Origin: Serratia rhizosphaerae
GTDB lineage: Bacteria; Pseudomonadota; Gammaproteobacteria; Enterobacterales; Enterobacteriaceae
Direction: 5' to 3'
Length of the DNA stretch: 64,000 bases
NCBI RefSeq assembly: GCF_009817885.1
Contig: NZ_CP041764.1
Location: 4,402,001-4,466,000, forward strand
Shown here: positions 8,431 to 16,997 of the stretch, piece after piece
Position numbering within the stretch: position 1 is the stretch's first letter
Layout: each line of letters begins with the position of its first letter
The notes under the pieces: model-generated
Seen by the model: only the letters and a program-made list of their open reading frames with translations
The model's database searches: none
What the model was told of the DNA's origin: nothing
Made by a program: the position numbers and the translations under genes

Positions 8431-9399
8431 ATGCAAAACGAAAAAAAGTCGAACGTAGAATTTATCCCGCAGTTTCAAAAAGCCTTCTTCCATCCGCGCT
8501 ACTGGGGCGTTTGGCTGGGAACGGGGCTGATGGCCGGCGTCTCGCTGATACCTGCGCGGATGCGCGACCCGCTGCTGGGCGGTTTGGGCCGCTTGGCCGG
8601 TCGGGTGGCGAAAGGCGCCCGCCGTCGCGCCCGTGTTAATCTGTTGTATTGCCTGCCGGAAGTGCCGGAAAGCGATCGCGAACATATCATTGACGAGATG
8701 TTCGCCACCGCGCCGCAGTCGATGGTGCTGATGGCGGAGCTGGCCTGCACCAATCCGCAGCGGGTACTGAAGCGCGTGCGTTGGCACGGTGAAGAGGTGC
8801 TGGATAAGATCCGTGCAGAAGGGCGCAACGTTATTTTCCTGGTGCCGCATGGCTGGGCGGTGGATGTGCCGGCGATGCTGATGGCGGCGCGTGGTCAACC
8901 GATGGCGGCGATGTTCCATAACCAGCGTAACCAACTGGTGGATTACCTGTGGAATGCGGTAAGGCGCAAATTTGGCGGCCGGATGCATGCGCGCAACGAT
9001 GGTATTAAACCCTTTATCAGTTCGGTTCGCCAAGGGTACTGGGGCTATTATCTGCCGGATCAGGATCATGGTGCGGAGCACAGCGAGTTTGTCGACTTCT
9101 TCGCCACCTATAAGGCGACGCTGCCGGCGGTCGGACGCCTGATGAAAGTGTGCCGCGCGGCGATCGTGCCGTTATTCCCGGTGTATGACGGTAAAACCAG
9201 CATGCTGGATATCTATATCCGCGAGCCAATGGACGATCTGGCGCAGGCTGACGACAACCGCATTGCCCGGCGGATGAACGAAGAGGTGGAGAACCTGGTG
9301 GGACCAAACCCTGAGCAGTACACCTGGATCCTCAAATTGCTGAAGACGCGTAAGGAAGGGGAGATTGAACCCTATTCGCGCGATGATTTATACCGCTGA
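8431..9399 (+). CDS. lpxM: Lipid A myristoyltransferase LpxM (MsbB)
   Basis: Inner-membrane late acyltransferase that adds the last secondary acyl chain to Kdo2-lipid A. The catalytic HX4D motif is in VPHGWAVDVP near residue 140. An N-terminal segment (YWGVWLGTGLMAGVSLIP) is the predicted membrane anchor. Length is 322 residues, the usual size. It follows the mepM terminator with its own upstream region, so it is probably transcribed separately. Confidence 0.95.
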   Translation: MQNEKKSNVEFIPQFQKAFFHPRYWGVWLGTGLMAGVSLIPARMRDPLLGGLGRLAGRVAKGARRRARVNLLYCLPEVPESDREHIIDEMFATAPQSMVLMAELACTNPQRVLKRVRWHGEEVLDKIRAEGRNVIFLVPHGWAVDVPAMLMAARGQPMAAMFHNQRNQLVDYLWNAVRRKFGGRMHARNDGIKPFISSVRQGYWGYYLPDQDHGAEHSEFVDFFATYKATLPAVGRLMKVCRAAIVPLFPVYDGKTSMLDIYIREPMDDLAQADDNRIARRMNEEVENLVGPNPEQYTWILKLLKTRKEGEIEPYSRDDLYR

Positions 9400-9418
9400 T
9401 GCATAGGTGAAATAATGT

Positions 9419-9446
9419 AAAAAGGCGCCAAAATGGCGCCTTTTGT
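9419..9446. terminator. Bidirectional terminator between lpxM and the LRR gene
   Basis: AAAAAGGCGCC / GGCGCCTTTT hairpin with A and T runs on both sides, between convergent genes. Confidence 0.85.
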
Positions 9447-9449
9447 TAT

Positions 9450-10340
9450 TTACGCGTGCACCATACACCCGCGTTCGATCAGCAGGTCGAGAACCGCAGG
9501 ATAGCGGGTGAAGTCATTCCAGCGTAAATCAAGCCGGCGCAAACTTTTCATCTCGGCCAGACTGGCCGGCAACGTCGTGAGCCGATTAGCGCGCAGATCC
9601 AGAGTTTGCAACTTGCTCAGCTGTCCTATGTTTTCGGGCAGCTGAGTGAGCTGATTAAAGCGCAAATTAAGCTCACACAGTTGGGAAAGCTGACAGAACG
9701 TATCCGGCAGGTGGGTAATGACGTTGTTGGAGACATCCAATATGTTAAGCGTGCCTAACTCACCAAAGCTGGTCGGCAATGACGTTAACTGATTGTGCAT
9801 CAGATGTAATTCCCGCAGCAGTGACAGCCGATGGATGGATTCAGGCAGATGAGCGATCTGATTATGGTAAAGCCTGAGCTCTTGCAACGACGTGAGCCGA
9901 CAAAGGGCGTCCGGCAGGGTGGTCAGGCGATTGTCAGTTGCGTTCAGATAGCGTAGCGCTGTTAATTCGGATAAGGATGCCGGCAAGGCACTGAGCTGGT
10001 TGTCGCTGAGGTAAAGGTATTTCAACGCGTTGAGCTGGCCGATTTCGCCAGGGATCACGCTGAGTTGGTTGTGTCCCAGATCGAGCATTTCCAATTGCCG
10101 CAGCTGAACAATTCCATCCGGCACAGCAGTTAACTGATTCACGGAAATATTCAGCACTTGCAGTTGGCTGTGGTTGACGATCTCCGGCGGAAATACTTTC
10201 AGTTGGTTATTATAGAGACTTATCTTGCGTAGCCCCGTTCCTGCCAGCATGGCGGTATCAAGCTTGTCGAGCTGTTGGCCGTCCAGTTCTAAGCTTACGG
10301 AACGATTGGTGTAGGGATGTGAGGTATGTTGATGCAGCAC
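9450..10340 (-). CDS. Leucine-rich-repeat protein, 11 regular 23-residue repeats
   Basis: A 296-residue protein made almost wholly of leucine-rich repeats. The conserved asparagine of the LxxLxLxxNxL core falls at residues 45, 68, 91, 114, 137, 160, 183, 206, 229, 252 and 275, exactly 23 apart, giving 11 repeats of the LPxxIxxLxxLxxLxLxxNxL class seen in plant, SHOC2-like and IpaH/YopM-type proteins. No signal peptide, membrane segment or catalytic domain is visible, so it is probably a cytosolic binding protein; partner and role are unknown. Start is a GTG with AAGGAAA upstream. It lies between lpxM and pykA, which are neighbours in E. coli, so it is an insertion relative to that genome. Confidence 0.85.
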   Translation of the reverse strand: MLHQHTSHPYTNRSVSLELDGQQLDKLDTAMLAGTGLRKISLYNNQLKVFPPEIVNHSQLQVLNISVNQLTAVPDGIVQLRQLEMLDLGHNQLSVIPGEIGQLNALKYLYLSDNQLSALPASLSELTALRYLNATDNRLTTLPDALCRLTSLQELRLYHNQIAHLPESIHRLSLLRELHLMHNQLTSLPTSFGELGTLNILDVSNNVITHLPDTFCQLSQLCELNLRFNQLTQLPENIGQLSKLQTLDLRANRLTTLPASLAEMKSLRRLDLRWNDFTRYPAVLDLLIERGCMVHA

Positions 10341-10438
10341 GCCGTACTTTCCTTATGGTTAGGACAACGTTGAAGGGGTGCAGAACCCGTAGAAGAATGC
10401 CGGCCTGCGCAGGGCAGACCGGCCAATTGAGCATCAAA

Positions 10439-11881
10439 TCACTCAATACGCAGGATACGGCTGGTATTGGTAGTGCCGACGGTGCCCATCACGTCGCCTT
10501 GCGTGACCAGCACCAGGTCGCCGGACAGCAGGTAGCCTTTGTCGCGCAGACGGTTGATGGCGTCATTGGCGGCGGCTACGCCGTCGGTGTGGCTGTCGAA
10601 ATAGACCGGCGTGACGCCACGGTATAGAGCGGCCAGGTTTAACGTGTGCTCATGGCGCGACATGGCGAAAATCGGCAGGCCGGAGCTGATGCGGGACATC
10701 ATCAGCGCGGTGCGACCGGATTCAGTCATGGCGATAATTGCCGTTACCCCTTTCAGATGGTTGGCGGCGTACATCGAAGACATGGCGATCGCCTCTTCGA
10801 TGTTGTCGAACTGTACGTCCAGACGGTGTTTGGAAACATTGATGCTGGGGATTTTTTCCGCACCGAGACACACGCGCGCCATAGCGGCGACGGTTTCCGC
10901 CGGGTATTGACCGGCAGCGGTTTCCGCTGACAGCATGACCGCATCGGTGCCGTCCAGTACGGCGTTCGCTACGTCCATCACTTCCGCACGGGTTGGCATC
11001 GGGTTGGTAATCATCGATTCCATCATCTGGGTGGCGGTGATGACCGCGCGGTTCAGCGTACGGGCGCGGCGGATCAGCGTTTTCTGAATGCCTACCAGTT
11101 CCGGATCGCCGATTTCCACTCCCAGGTCACCGCGTGCCACCATCACCACGTCGGATGCCAGGATAATATCGTCCATCGCTTCTTCATCGCAGACGGCTTC
11201 CGCACGTTCAACCTTGGCGACGATTTTGGCGTTGCAGCCAGCATCACGCGCCAGACGGCGTGCATAGTGCAAGTCTTCGCCGGTACGCGGGAAGGAAACG
11301 GCCAGATAGTCCACGTCAATTTTAGCGGCGGTGACGATGTCGGCCTTGTCTTTCTCTGTCAGCGCCGCGGCAGACAGACCGCCGCCCAGCTTGTTGATGC
11401 CTTTGTTGTTGGACAGCGGGCCGCCGACGGTGACTTCGGTGAACACTTTCATGCCCTGAACTTCCAGCACCTTCAGCTGCACGCGTCCGTCGTCGAGCAG
11501 CAGCACATCGCCCGGCACCACATCGGCAGGCAGGCCTTTATAGTCGATGCCGACTTTTTCTTTATCGCCTTCGCCTTTCGCCATTTCGGCATCGAGCAGG
11601 AATTTATCACCAACATTCAGGAAGACCTTGCCTTCCTTGAAGGTGGATACACGGATTTTTGGCCCCTGAAGATCGCCGAGAATAGCAACGTGCCGACCCA
11701 GCTTGGCGGCGATTTCGCGAACTTTATCTGCGCGTGCCAGGTGGTCTTCCGCATTGCCATGGGAAAAATTAAGCCGGACTACGTTGGCGCCGGCAGCAAT
11801 GATCTTTTCCAGATTATTGTCGCGGTCGGTAGCCGGACCCAGTGTAGTAACGATTTTGGTTCTTCTGAGCCGTCTGGACAT
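10439..11881 (-). CDS. pykA: Pyruvate kinase II
   Basis: Makes pyruvate and ATP from phosphoenolpyruvate and ADP. The protein starts MSRRLRRTKIVTTLGPATDR, exactly where E. coli PykA starts, with CGGAGTAC upstream; a longer in-frame start at 11908 is less likely. The metal/substrate signature lies in the KVERAEAVCDEEAMDDIILASD region, with MVARGDLGVEIG and ATQMMESMI also present. Length is 480 residues. It is next to hexR and zwf, as in E. coli. Confidence 0.96.
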   Translation of the reverse strand: MSRRLRRTKIVTTLGPATDRDNNLEKIIAAGANVVRLNFSHGNAEDHLARADKVREIAAKLGRHVAILGDLQGPKIRVSTFKEGKVFLNVGDKFLLDAEMAKGEGDKEKVGIDYKGLPADVVPGDVLLLDDGRVQLKVLEVQGMKVFTEVTVGGPLSNNKGINKLGGGLSAAALTEKDKADIVTAAKIDVDYLAVSFPRTGEDLHYARRLARDAGCNAKIVAKVERAEAVCDEEAMDDIILASDVVMVARGDLGVEIGDPELVGIQKTLIRRARTLNRAVITATQMMESMITNPMPTRAEVMDVANAVLDGTDAVMLSAETAAGQYPAETVAAMARVCLGAEKIPSINVSKHRLDVQFDNIEEAIAMSSMYAANHLKGVTAIIAMTESGRTALMMSRISSGLPIFAMSRHEHTLNLAALYRGVTPVYFDSHTDGVAAANDAINRLRDKGYLLSGDLVLVTQGDVMGTVGTTNTSRILRIE

Positions 11882-12096
11882 GTAGTACTCCGTTGACTGG
11901 TGAAGCAAATAAAAAAAAGTGCTGCGATAAGCATCGGATAACGCGAACCGGCGTGAAATGTCACCCTAGCCACGTTTCATGACGCTGGCGTCACACCCGG
12001 GTTATCCGCAGGAACGTGTTACACGGTACAACCTATAGTGCCGCCGATCAAATCGCCTCGCAGAGGCTGCCCGGCGGTGAATGAGGGCCGTTTCGA

Positions 12097-12987
12097 TTAT
12101 GACTCGAAATTGTTGGGAATCTCTACGTCTTTATCAAAGCGCGATTCTTTCAACGCTTCCTTGACCCGCTTCAAGTTATCTCTGAATTTATCCCCGCGGC
12201 GCAGGGTAAAACCGGTCGCCAGCACGTCAATCAGCGTAAGCTGAGCGATGCGCGACACCATCGGCATGTAGACGTCGGTATCTTCCGGCACGTCGAGCAG
12301 CAGCGCCAGCGTCGCTTCGCGCGCCAATGGCGAGTCATGGGAGGTGACGGCGATCACCGCGGCATCGTTGTCGCGCGCCAGACGCGCCATTTCCACCAGG
12401 TTCTTGGTGCGGCCGGTGTGTGAAATCAACACTACCACATCGCCTTCGCCGGAGTTCATGCAGCTCATGCGCTGCATCACGATATCGTCGAAGTAGGCGA
12501 CCGGAATATTGAAGCGGAAGAACTTGTTCATGGCATCGTGAGCAACCGCCGCAGAGGCGCCGAGGCCAAAGAAGGAGATTTTTTTCGCCTGGGTCAGCAG
12601 GTCAACCGCACGATTTATGGCGGCGATATCTAAATTTGCCTTTACTGTATCCAGGCTGGCCATCACCGATTCAAAAATTTTACTGGTGTAGGCCTCGACG
12701 CTGTCGTCTTCTTCGACGTTGCGATTGACGTAGGGCGTGCCATTCGCCAGGCTCTGTGCCAGATGCAGTTTAAAATCGGGAAAACCTTTGGTATCAAGAC
12801 GGCGGCAAAAGCGGTTTACCGTTGGCTCGCTAACGTCGGCCATACGCGCCAGCGTGGCGATGCTGGAATGGATCGCCGTCTGTGGCGATGCGAGGATCAC
12901 CTCGGCGACTTTTCTTTCGGATTTGCTCAGCTGCTCTAAATGGCTGTGAATTTTTTCCAGCGTATTCATATAACGGGTGTCACTCAT
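12097..12987 (-). CDS. hexR: HexR, RpiR-family regulator of central carbon metabolism
   Basis: Transcriptional repressor that senses 2-keto-3-deoxy-6-phosphogluconate. An N-terminal helix-turn-helix of the RpiR type (about residues 20-75, with VSEPTVNRFCRRL) precedes a SIS sugar-phosphate domain (about 125-260). Two starts are possible: the ATG at 12987 has AGGG ahead of it, while an ATG at 12969 matches the E. coli protein start; I use the former. Divergent from zwf, whose upstream region has a HexR-type palindrome. Confidence 0.93.
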   Translation of the reverse strand: MSDTRYMNTLEKIHSHLEQLSKSERKVAEVILASPQTAIHSSIATLARMADVSEPTVNRFCRRLDTKGFPDFKLHLAQSLANGTPYVNRNVEEDDSVEAYTSKIFESVMASLDTVKANLDIAAINRAVDLLTQAKKISFFGLGASAAVAHDAMNKFFRFNIPVAYFDDIVMQRMSCMNSGEGDVVVLISHTGRTKNLVEMARLARDNDAAVIAVTSHDSPLAREATLALLLDVPEDTDVYMPMVSRIAQLTLIDVLATGFTLRRGDKFRDNLKRVKEALKESRFDKDVEIPNNFES

Positions 12988-13426
12988 GGGTTTTTACCCT
13001 GCATATTTCCGGTTGCCGGTACGCAAAAAACGCGCCTGATGTGTGCGGGGCGGCGTGAAGGGCCGGCCTGCGCCAGGATGCAACGAGAAATCAATTGGGT
13101 ATATCGATTTCAATCAAAGGAGAAATCAATGCCGGTTTAGTGAAAATATACTACGTGCTGGTAACCGTTGGCAGTCTCGACAGAGCGTTTGCTGGGATTT
13201 TTCACCAGAATATGAGCTGTGTCTAACTTTCATAATGGTAAAAGAGCGACAAAAAAGACAGAAAATTACAATTTTGGCTAACGTTGCCGGTTCGGCAGAG
13301 TTTCAACGTATAGCCGCAAAGTTTCTGGCGTTTTTCTGCTTTTAATCCGGGTTTACTGGCCGTAGGTAAAGAGAGTACATTAGTAATGTAAGAAAATTAC
13401 AAATATCCTGCAACGAGGAGATGAAC
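12988..13426. promoter_or_regulatory. hexR-zwf divergent control region
   Basis: About 440 bases without a supportable gene. It becomes AT-rich towards zwf and contains a HexR-like palindrome 26 bases before the zwf start. No hairpin terminator was found. Promoters for both genes must lie here. Confidence 0.6.
13387..13401. promoter_or_regulatory. HexR-like operator before zwf
   Basis: TGTAAGAAAATTACA has the TGTAA-N5-TTACA palindrome known for HexR in gamma-proteobacteria. It would let HexR repress zwf (and possibly eda if co-transcribed) until keto-deoxy-phosphogluconate accumulates. Confidence 0.65.
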
Positions 13427-14902
13427 ATGGCGGTAACCTCTACAGCCCAGGCGTGCGACCTGGTTATTTTCGGCGCGAAGGGGGATTTGGCGCGCCGTAA
13501 GCTGCTGCCTTCCCTGTACCAATTAGAAAAAGCCGGTCATATCCACCCGGACACCCGTATTATCGGGGTGGGCCGTGCAGAGTGGGATAAAGACGCTTAT
13601 ACCAAGGTCGTCAAAGAAGCGCTTGAAACCTTTATGAAGGAAAAGCTGGATGACGAACTGTGGGCTACGCTCAGCGCGCGATTAGATTTCTGTAATCTTG
13701 ATGTCAACGACAGCAAAAATTTTGCCAAACTGGGCAAAATGTTGGATCAGGAAAACCGTACCACCATCAACTACTTTGCAATGCCGCCAAGCACCTTCGG
13801 CGCGATCTGCAAAGGGTTAGGCCAGGCCAAACTGAACAAAGAGCCGGCGCGCGTAGTGATGGAGAAACCGCTGGGCACCGATCTGGCCTCTTCACGCCTG
13901 ATCAACGATCAGGTGGCTGAGTTCTTCAACGAAAGTCAGGTGTACCGTATTGACCACTATCTGGGCAAAGAGACGGTACTGAACCTGCTGGCGCTGCGTT
14001 TCGCCAACTCGCTGTTCGCCTCTAACTGGGATAACCGCACCATCGACTCGGTGCAAATCACCGTCGCGGAAGAGGTGGGCATTGAAGGGCGCTGGGGTTA
14101 CTTCGACCAGGCCGGCCAGATGCGCGATATGATCCAGAACCACCTGCTGCAGGTGCTGACCATGATCGCCATGTCGCCGCCGGCGGATCTGACCACCGAC
14201 CGCATTCGTGACGAGAAGGTGAAAGTGCTGCGTTCGCTGCGCCGTATCGACCAGCGCAACGTACGTGAAACGACGGTGCGCGGCCAGTACACCTCCGGCT
14301 TTGTGCAGGGGCGCAAGGTGCCTGGCTATCTGGAGGAAGAGGGCGCCAACAAGAGCAGTAACACGGAGACCTTTGTCTCTATCCGTGTGGATATCGACAA
14401 CTGGCAGTGGGCCGGCGTGCCGTTCTATCTGCGCACCGGCAAACGCCTGCCGGCTAAATGCTCCGAAGTGGTGGTGTACTTTAAGAACCCGCCGCTTAAC
14501 CTGTTCAGCGACTCGTATCAGCAACTGCCGCAGAACAAGCTGACCATCCGTCTGCAGCCGGATGAAGGGATTGAGATCCAGGTGCTGAATAAAGTGCCGG
14601 GCCTTGACCATAAGCATCATCTGCAAACCACTAAGCTGGATCTGAGCTTCTCGGAAACCTTCAACCAGGAACACGTTGCTGACGCCTATGAGCGTCTGCT
14701 GCTGGAAAGCATGCGCGGTATTCAGGCGCTGTTTGTCCGCCGTGATGAGGTGGAAGAGGCCTGGAAGTGGGTCGACTCCATCATGGACGCCTGGAAAGCC
14801 GACAATGACGCGCCTAAGCCTTATCAGGCGGGCACCTGGGGGCCGGTGGCGTCGGTGGCGATGATCACCCGCGACGGCCGTTCCTGGAACGAGTTCGAAT
14901 AA
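13427..14902 (+). CDS. zwf: Glucose-6-phosphate 1-dehydrogenase
   Basis: First step of the oxidative pentose phosphate and Entner-Doudoroff routes, making NADPH. The N-terminal nucleotide-binding motif is FGAKGDLARRKLLPSLY and the active-site motif is RIDHYLGKETV near residue 175. The ATG at 13427 is preferred over the one at 13421 because GAGGAG abuts the latter but is six bases from the former; the resulting MAVTSTAQACDL matches E. coli. Length is 491 residues. Terminated before eda. Confidence 0.97.
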   Translation: MAVTSTAQACDLVIFGAKGDLARRKLLPSLYQLEKAGHIHPDTRIIGVGRAEWDKDAYTKVVKEALETFMKEKLDDELWATLSARLDFCNLDVNDSKNFAKLGKMLDQENRTTINYFAMPPSTFGAICKGLGQAKLNKEPARVVMEKPLGTDLASSRLINDQVAEFFNESQVYRIDHYLGKETVLNLLALRFANSLFASNWDNRTIDSVQITVAEEVGIEGRWGYFDQAGQMRDMIQNHLLQVLTMIAMSPPADLTTDRIRDEKVKVLRSLRRIDQRNVRETTVRGQYTSGFVQGRKVPGYLEEEGANKSSNTETFVSIRVDIDNWQWAGVPFYLRTGKRLPAKCSEVVVYFKNPPLNLFSDSYQQLPQNKLTIRLQPDEGIEIQVLNKVPGLDHKHHLQTTKLDLSFSETFNQEHVADAYERLLLESMRGIQALFVRRDEVEEAWKWVDSIMDAWKADNDAPKPYQAGTWGPVASVAMITRDGRSWNEFE

Positions 14903-14910
14903 ATTGTTAC

Positions 14911-14939
14911 GCCGGCAGCGGGTCTGCCGGCTTTTTTTT
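14911..14939 (+). terminator. Terminator after zwf
   Basis: GCCGGCAG / CTGCCGGC hairpin followed by eight T residues. It suggests that zwf and eda are at least partly separate transcripts. Confidence 0.9.
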
Positions 14940-14973
14940 GCCTGTCGATCAGGCTGAGGGTACGGCCGGACTT

Positions 14974-14991
14974 TTCAGACTATGGTCTGAA
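14974..14991. promoter_or_regulatory. Inverted repeat upstream of eda
   Basis: Perfect 7-bp arms TTCAGAC and GTCTGAA separated by four bases, 54 bases before the eda start. It has no T-run and might be an operator or a leader hairpin; no regulator is assigned. Confidence 0.35.
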
Positions 14992-15044
14992 GGCCCTGTG
15001 GCAGGGGCGTGCCATACACCAACCTCAATGTGGAGAAAATGACG

Positions 15045-15686
15045 ATGAATCACTGGAAAACCAGCGCGCAGCAGATTCTGACCGCGGGTCCGGTTGTGCC
15101 GGTTATTGTGATTAACAAGCTGGAACACGCGGTGCCGCTGGCGAAAGCGTTGGTCGCCGGCGGGGTGCGCGTGCTGGAGGTGACGTTGCGCACCGAGTGC
15201 GGGCTGGATGCTATCCGCGCCATTGCCAAGGACGTGCCTGAGGCGATTATCGGCGCCGGTACGGTGATCAACCCGCAGCAGCTGCAGGCGGTGACCGAAG
15301 CGGGCGCACAGTTTGCCATCAGCCCGGGGCTGACGGCCGATCTGCTGCAGGCGGCGACCGCCGGCAGCATTCCGTTGATTCCGGGTATCAGCACCGTGTC
15401 TGAACTGATGCTGGGGATGGATTACGGACTGCGCGAGTTCAAGTTCTTCCCGGCGGAAGCCAACGGCGGCGTGAAGGCGTTGCAGGCGATCGCCGGTCCG
15501 TTCCCGCAGGTGCGTTTTTGTCCTACCGGTGGGATCACGCCGGGCAACTATCGTGATTATCTGGCGCTGAAAAGCGTGCTGTGCATCGGCGGTTCCTGGC
15601 TGGTGCCTGGCGATGCGCTGGAGCAGGGCGACTATGCGCGCATTACCGAACTGGCGCGCGAGGCGGTGGATGGCGCGCGCGGCTAA
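15045..15686 (+). CDS. eda: KDPG/KHG aldolase (2-dehydro-3-deoxy-phosphogluconate aldolase)
   Basis: Splits keto-deoxy-phosphogluconate into pyruvate and glyceraldehyde-3-phosphate. The Schiff-base lysine is in EFKFFPAEANGG near residue 133 and the phosphate-binding CPTGGI motif is present. Starting at the ATG at 15045 (GGAG nine bases upstream) gives 213 residues, the E. coli length. In E. coli the order is zwf-edd-eda; here edd is missing between them, so Eda may serve hexuronate catabolism or an edd located elsewhere. Confidence 0.96.
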   Translation: MNHWKTSAQQILTAGPVVPVIVINKLEHAVPLAKALVAGGVRVLEVTLRTECGLDAIRAIAKDVPEAIIGAGTVINPQQLQAVTEAGAQFAISPGLTADLLQAATAGSIPLIPGISTVSELMLGMDYGLREFKFFPAEANGGVKALQAIAGPFPQVRFCPTGGITPGNYRDYLALKSVLCIGGSWLVPGDALEQGDYARITELAREAVDGARG

Positions 15687-15738
15687 GCCTTGCCGCGCCT
15701 GAGTTTGCTGCATCCTTGTACAGGGCATGTTACTCGGA

Positions 15739-15767
15739 GGCTCAATCATTGGTTGAGCCTTTTTTTG
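15739..15767 (+). terminator. Terminator after eda
   Basis: AGGCTCAA / TTGAGCCT hairpin followed by a run of T. Confidence 0.9.
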
Positions 15768-15950
15768 TTTTTTATTTGTATAACTTTCTTATTTTTAACT
15801 TATTTTTTGCAACTTGCTTATCAAAATGGCCGTTTGCTTTATTTTTGAGCCTGTGGTACAACTATATCCGTTAAAAATTTTCCATAATGAGGATATTGAG
15901 CAAATCGTACGGGTTTTGTGATATGTACGGCTGAAGATAGCGAGATAACT

Positions 15951-16049
15951 ATGATGACTACAAATAAAAACCCCCTTAGAACCTCAACCTGTCAGCTTTT
16001 CCTGTCTGCCATCCTTGCCAGTGAACACCACTGGTGCAGTGAGCTATAG
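15951..16049 (+). CDS. mdtU: Upstream ORF leader peptide of mdtJI (MdtU-like), 32 residues
   Basis: A 32-codon ORF starting MMTTNKNPLR and ending SEHHWCSEL, with a purine-rich AGCGAGATAA before the ATG. It ends about 200 bases before mdtJ on the same strand. An upstream ORF named mdtU has been reported ahead of E. coli mdtJI, where its translation is needed for spermidine-responsive expression of the exporter. Position, strand and size fit, but I could not align the two peptides, so the identity is an inference. It is too short for usual gene finders. Confidence 0.6.
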   Translation: MMTTNKNPLRTSTCQLFLSAILASEHHWCSEL

Positions 16050-16252
16050 CACCTTTCTCCCTTAACCGGTTGCGATAAGGCTGCGTTTTTCAGGCTTTAT
16101 CTCCGCATAACCGGACACTCTGTTTTTACAACATTTGGGTCAGTTTATCCCCAGGGATCTCTGCATCCTGATGCGGCGAAATGCCGCTCGGACGAGATAA
16201 ATCGGGATAAATATACCTTTGCGGGCGTTATTCGCCGTTTGGGAGAGAAATC

Positions 16253-16621
16253 ATGATTTATTGGCTGTTTTTAGGTTTGGCGATCGCCACAGAAATTATC
16301 GGCACCCTGTCGATGAAATACGCCAGCGTCAGCGGAGGTATGCTGGGGCATATGGTGATGTATGTGATGATTACCACGTCATATATTTTGTTGTCTGTGG
16401 CGGTCAAGCGTGTCGCCCTGGGCGTGGCCTATGCGCTGTGGGAAGGCATTGGCATTTTGTTTATTACTCTGTTCAGCGTGCTGTGGTTCGATGAGCCGAT
16501 TTCCCTGCTGAAGGTACTGGGTCTGGTGACGTTGATCGCGGGCATTATGCTGGTGAAGTCCGGCACCCGTAAGACGCCGAAATCTGATGATGAGCGAGGT
16601 GCGCAGCATGCAACAGCTTGA
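16253..16621 (+). CDS. mdtJ: Spermidine export subunit MdtJ (SMR family)
   Basis: Small multidrug resistance-type membrane protein that works with MdtI to export spermidine. Four membrane helices fill the 122 residues; the family's membrane-embedded glutamate is in LAIATEIIGTLSMK (E near residue 14), and GVAYALWEGIGILFI is typical. A GGAGAG ribosome-binding site precedes the ATG. Its 3' end overlaps mdtI by 14 bases. Likely controlled through the long leader carrying the upstream ORF at 15951. Confidence 0.95.
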   Translation: MIYWLFLGLAIATEIIGTLSMKYASVSGGMLGHMVMYVMITTSYILLSVAVKRVALGVAYALWEGIGILFITLFSVLWFDEPISLLKVLGLVTLIAGIMLVKSGTRKTPKSDDERGAQHATA

Positions 16622-16937
16622 GTGGATTCATATCGGCTTTCTGGTGCTGGCCACGGCGTTGGAGATTGTCGCCAACATTTTTCTGAAAATGTCAGACGGT
16701 TTCCGCAGGGTGTGGTTGGGGTTGCTGTCGTTGCTGTCGGTATTGGCCGCCTTTAGTGCGCTGGCGCAGGCGGTTAAGGGAATTGACCTGTCGGTCGCGT
16801 ATGCGCTGTGGGGCGGTTTTGGCATTGTCGCCACCGTGGCCGCCGGCTGGATCCTGTTCGGTCAGCGTCTCAATAGCAAAGGCTGGCTGGGCGTTGCACT
16901 GTTGTTGGCGGGGATGGTGCTGATTAAGCTGGCATAA
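16608..16937 (+). CDS. mdtI: Spermidine export subunit MdtI (SMR family)
   Basis: Partner of MdtJ in the spermidine exporter. The 109-residue protein has four membrane helices, the conserved glutamate in LEIVANIFLK, and the GIDLSVAYALWGGFG motif nearly identical to E. coli MdtI. The chosen ATG at 16608 has GAGG eight bases before it and lies inside the end of mdtJ, giving coupled translation. A GC-rich inverted repeat follows at about 16937-16957. Confidence 0.95.
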   Translation: MQQLEWIHIGFLVLATALEIVANIFLKMSDGFRRVWLGLLSLLSVLAAFSALAQAVKGIDLSVAYALWGGFGIVATVAAGWILFGQRLNSKGWLGVALLLAGMVLIKLA

Positions 16938-16957
16938 AGGCGCCGCAGCGGCGCCAG
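16937..16957. terminator. GC-rich hairpin between mdtI and yoaB
   Basis: GGCGCCGC / GCGGCGCC inverted repeat between convergent genes. There is only a short A run on the left and no T-run, so this is a weak terminator candidate. Confidence 0.45.
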
Positions 16958-16997
16958 GATCATCGTGCCGCGGTGTAGAAGGTCCGCGGCATGACAA

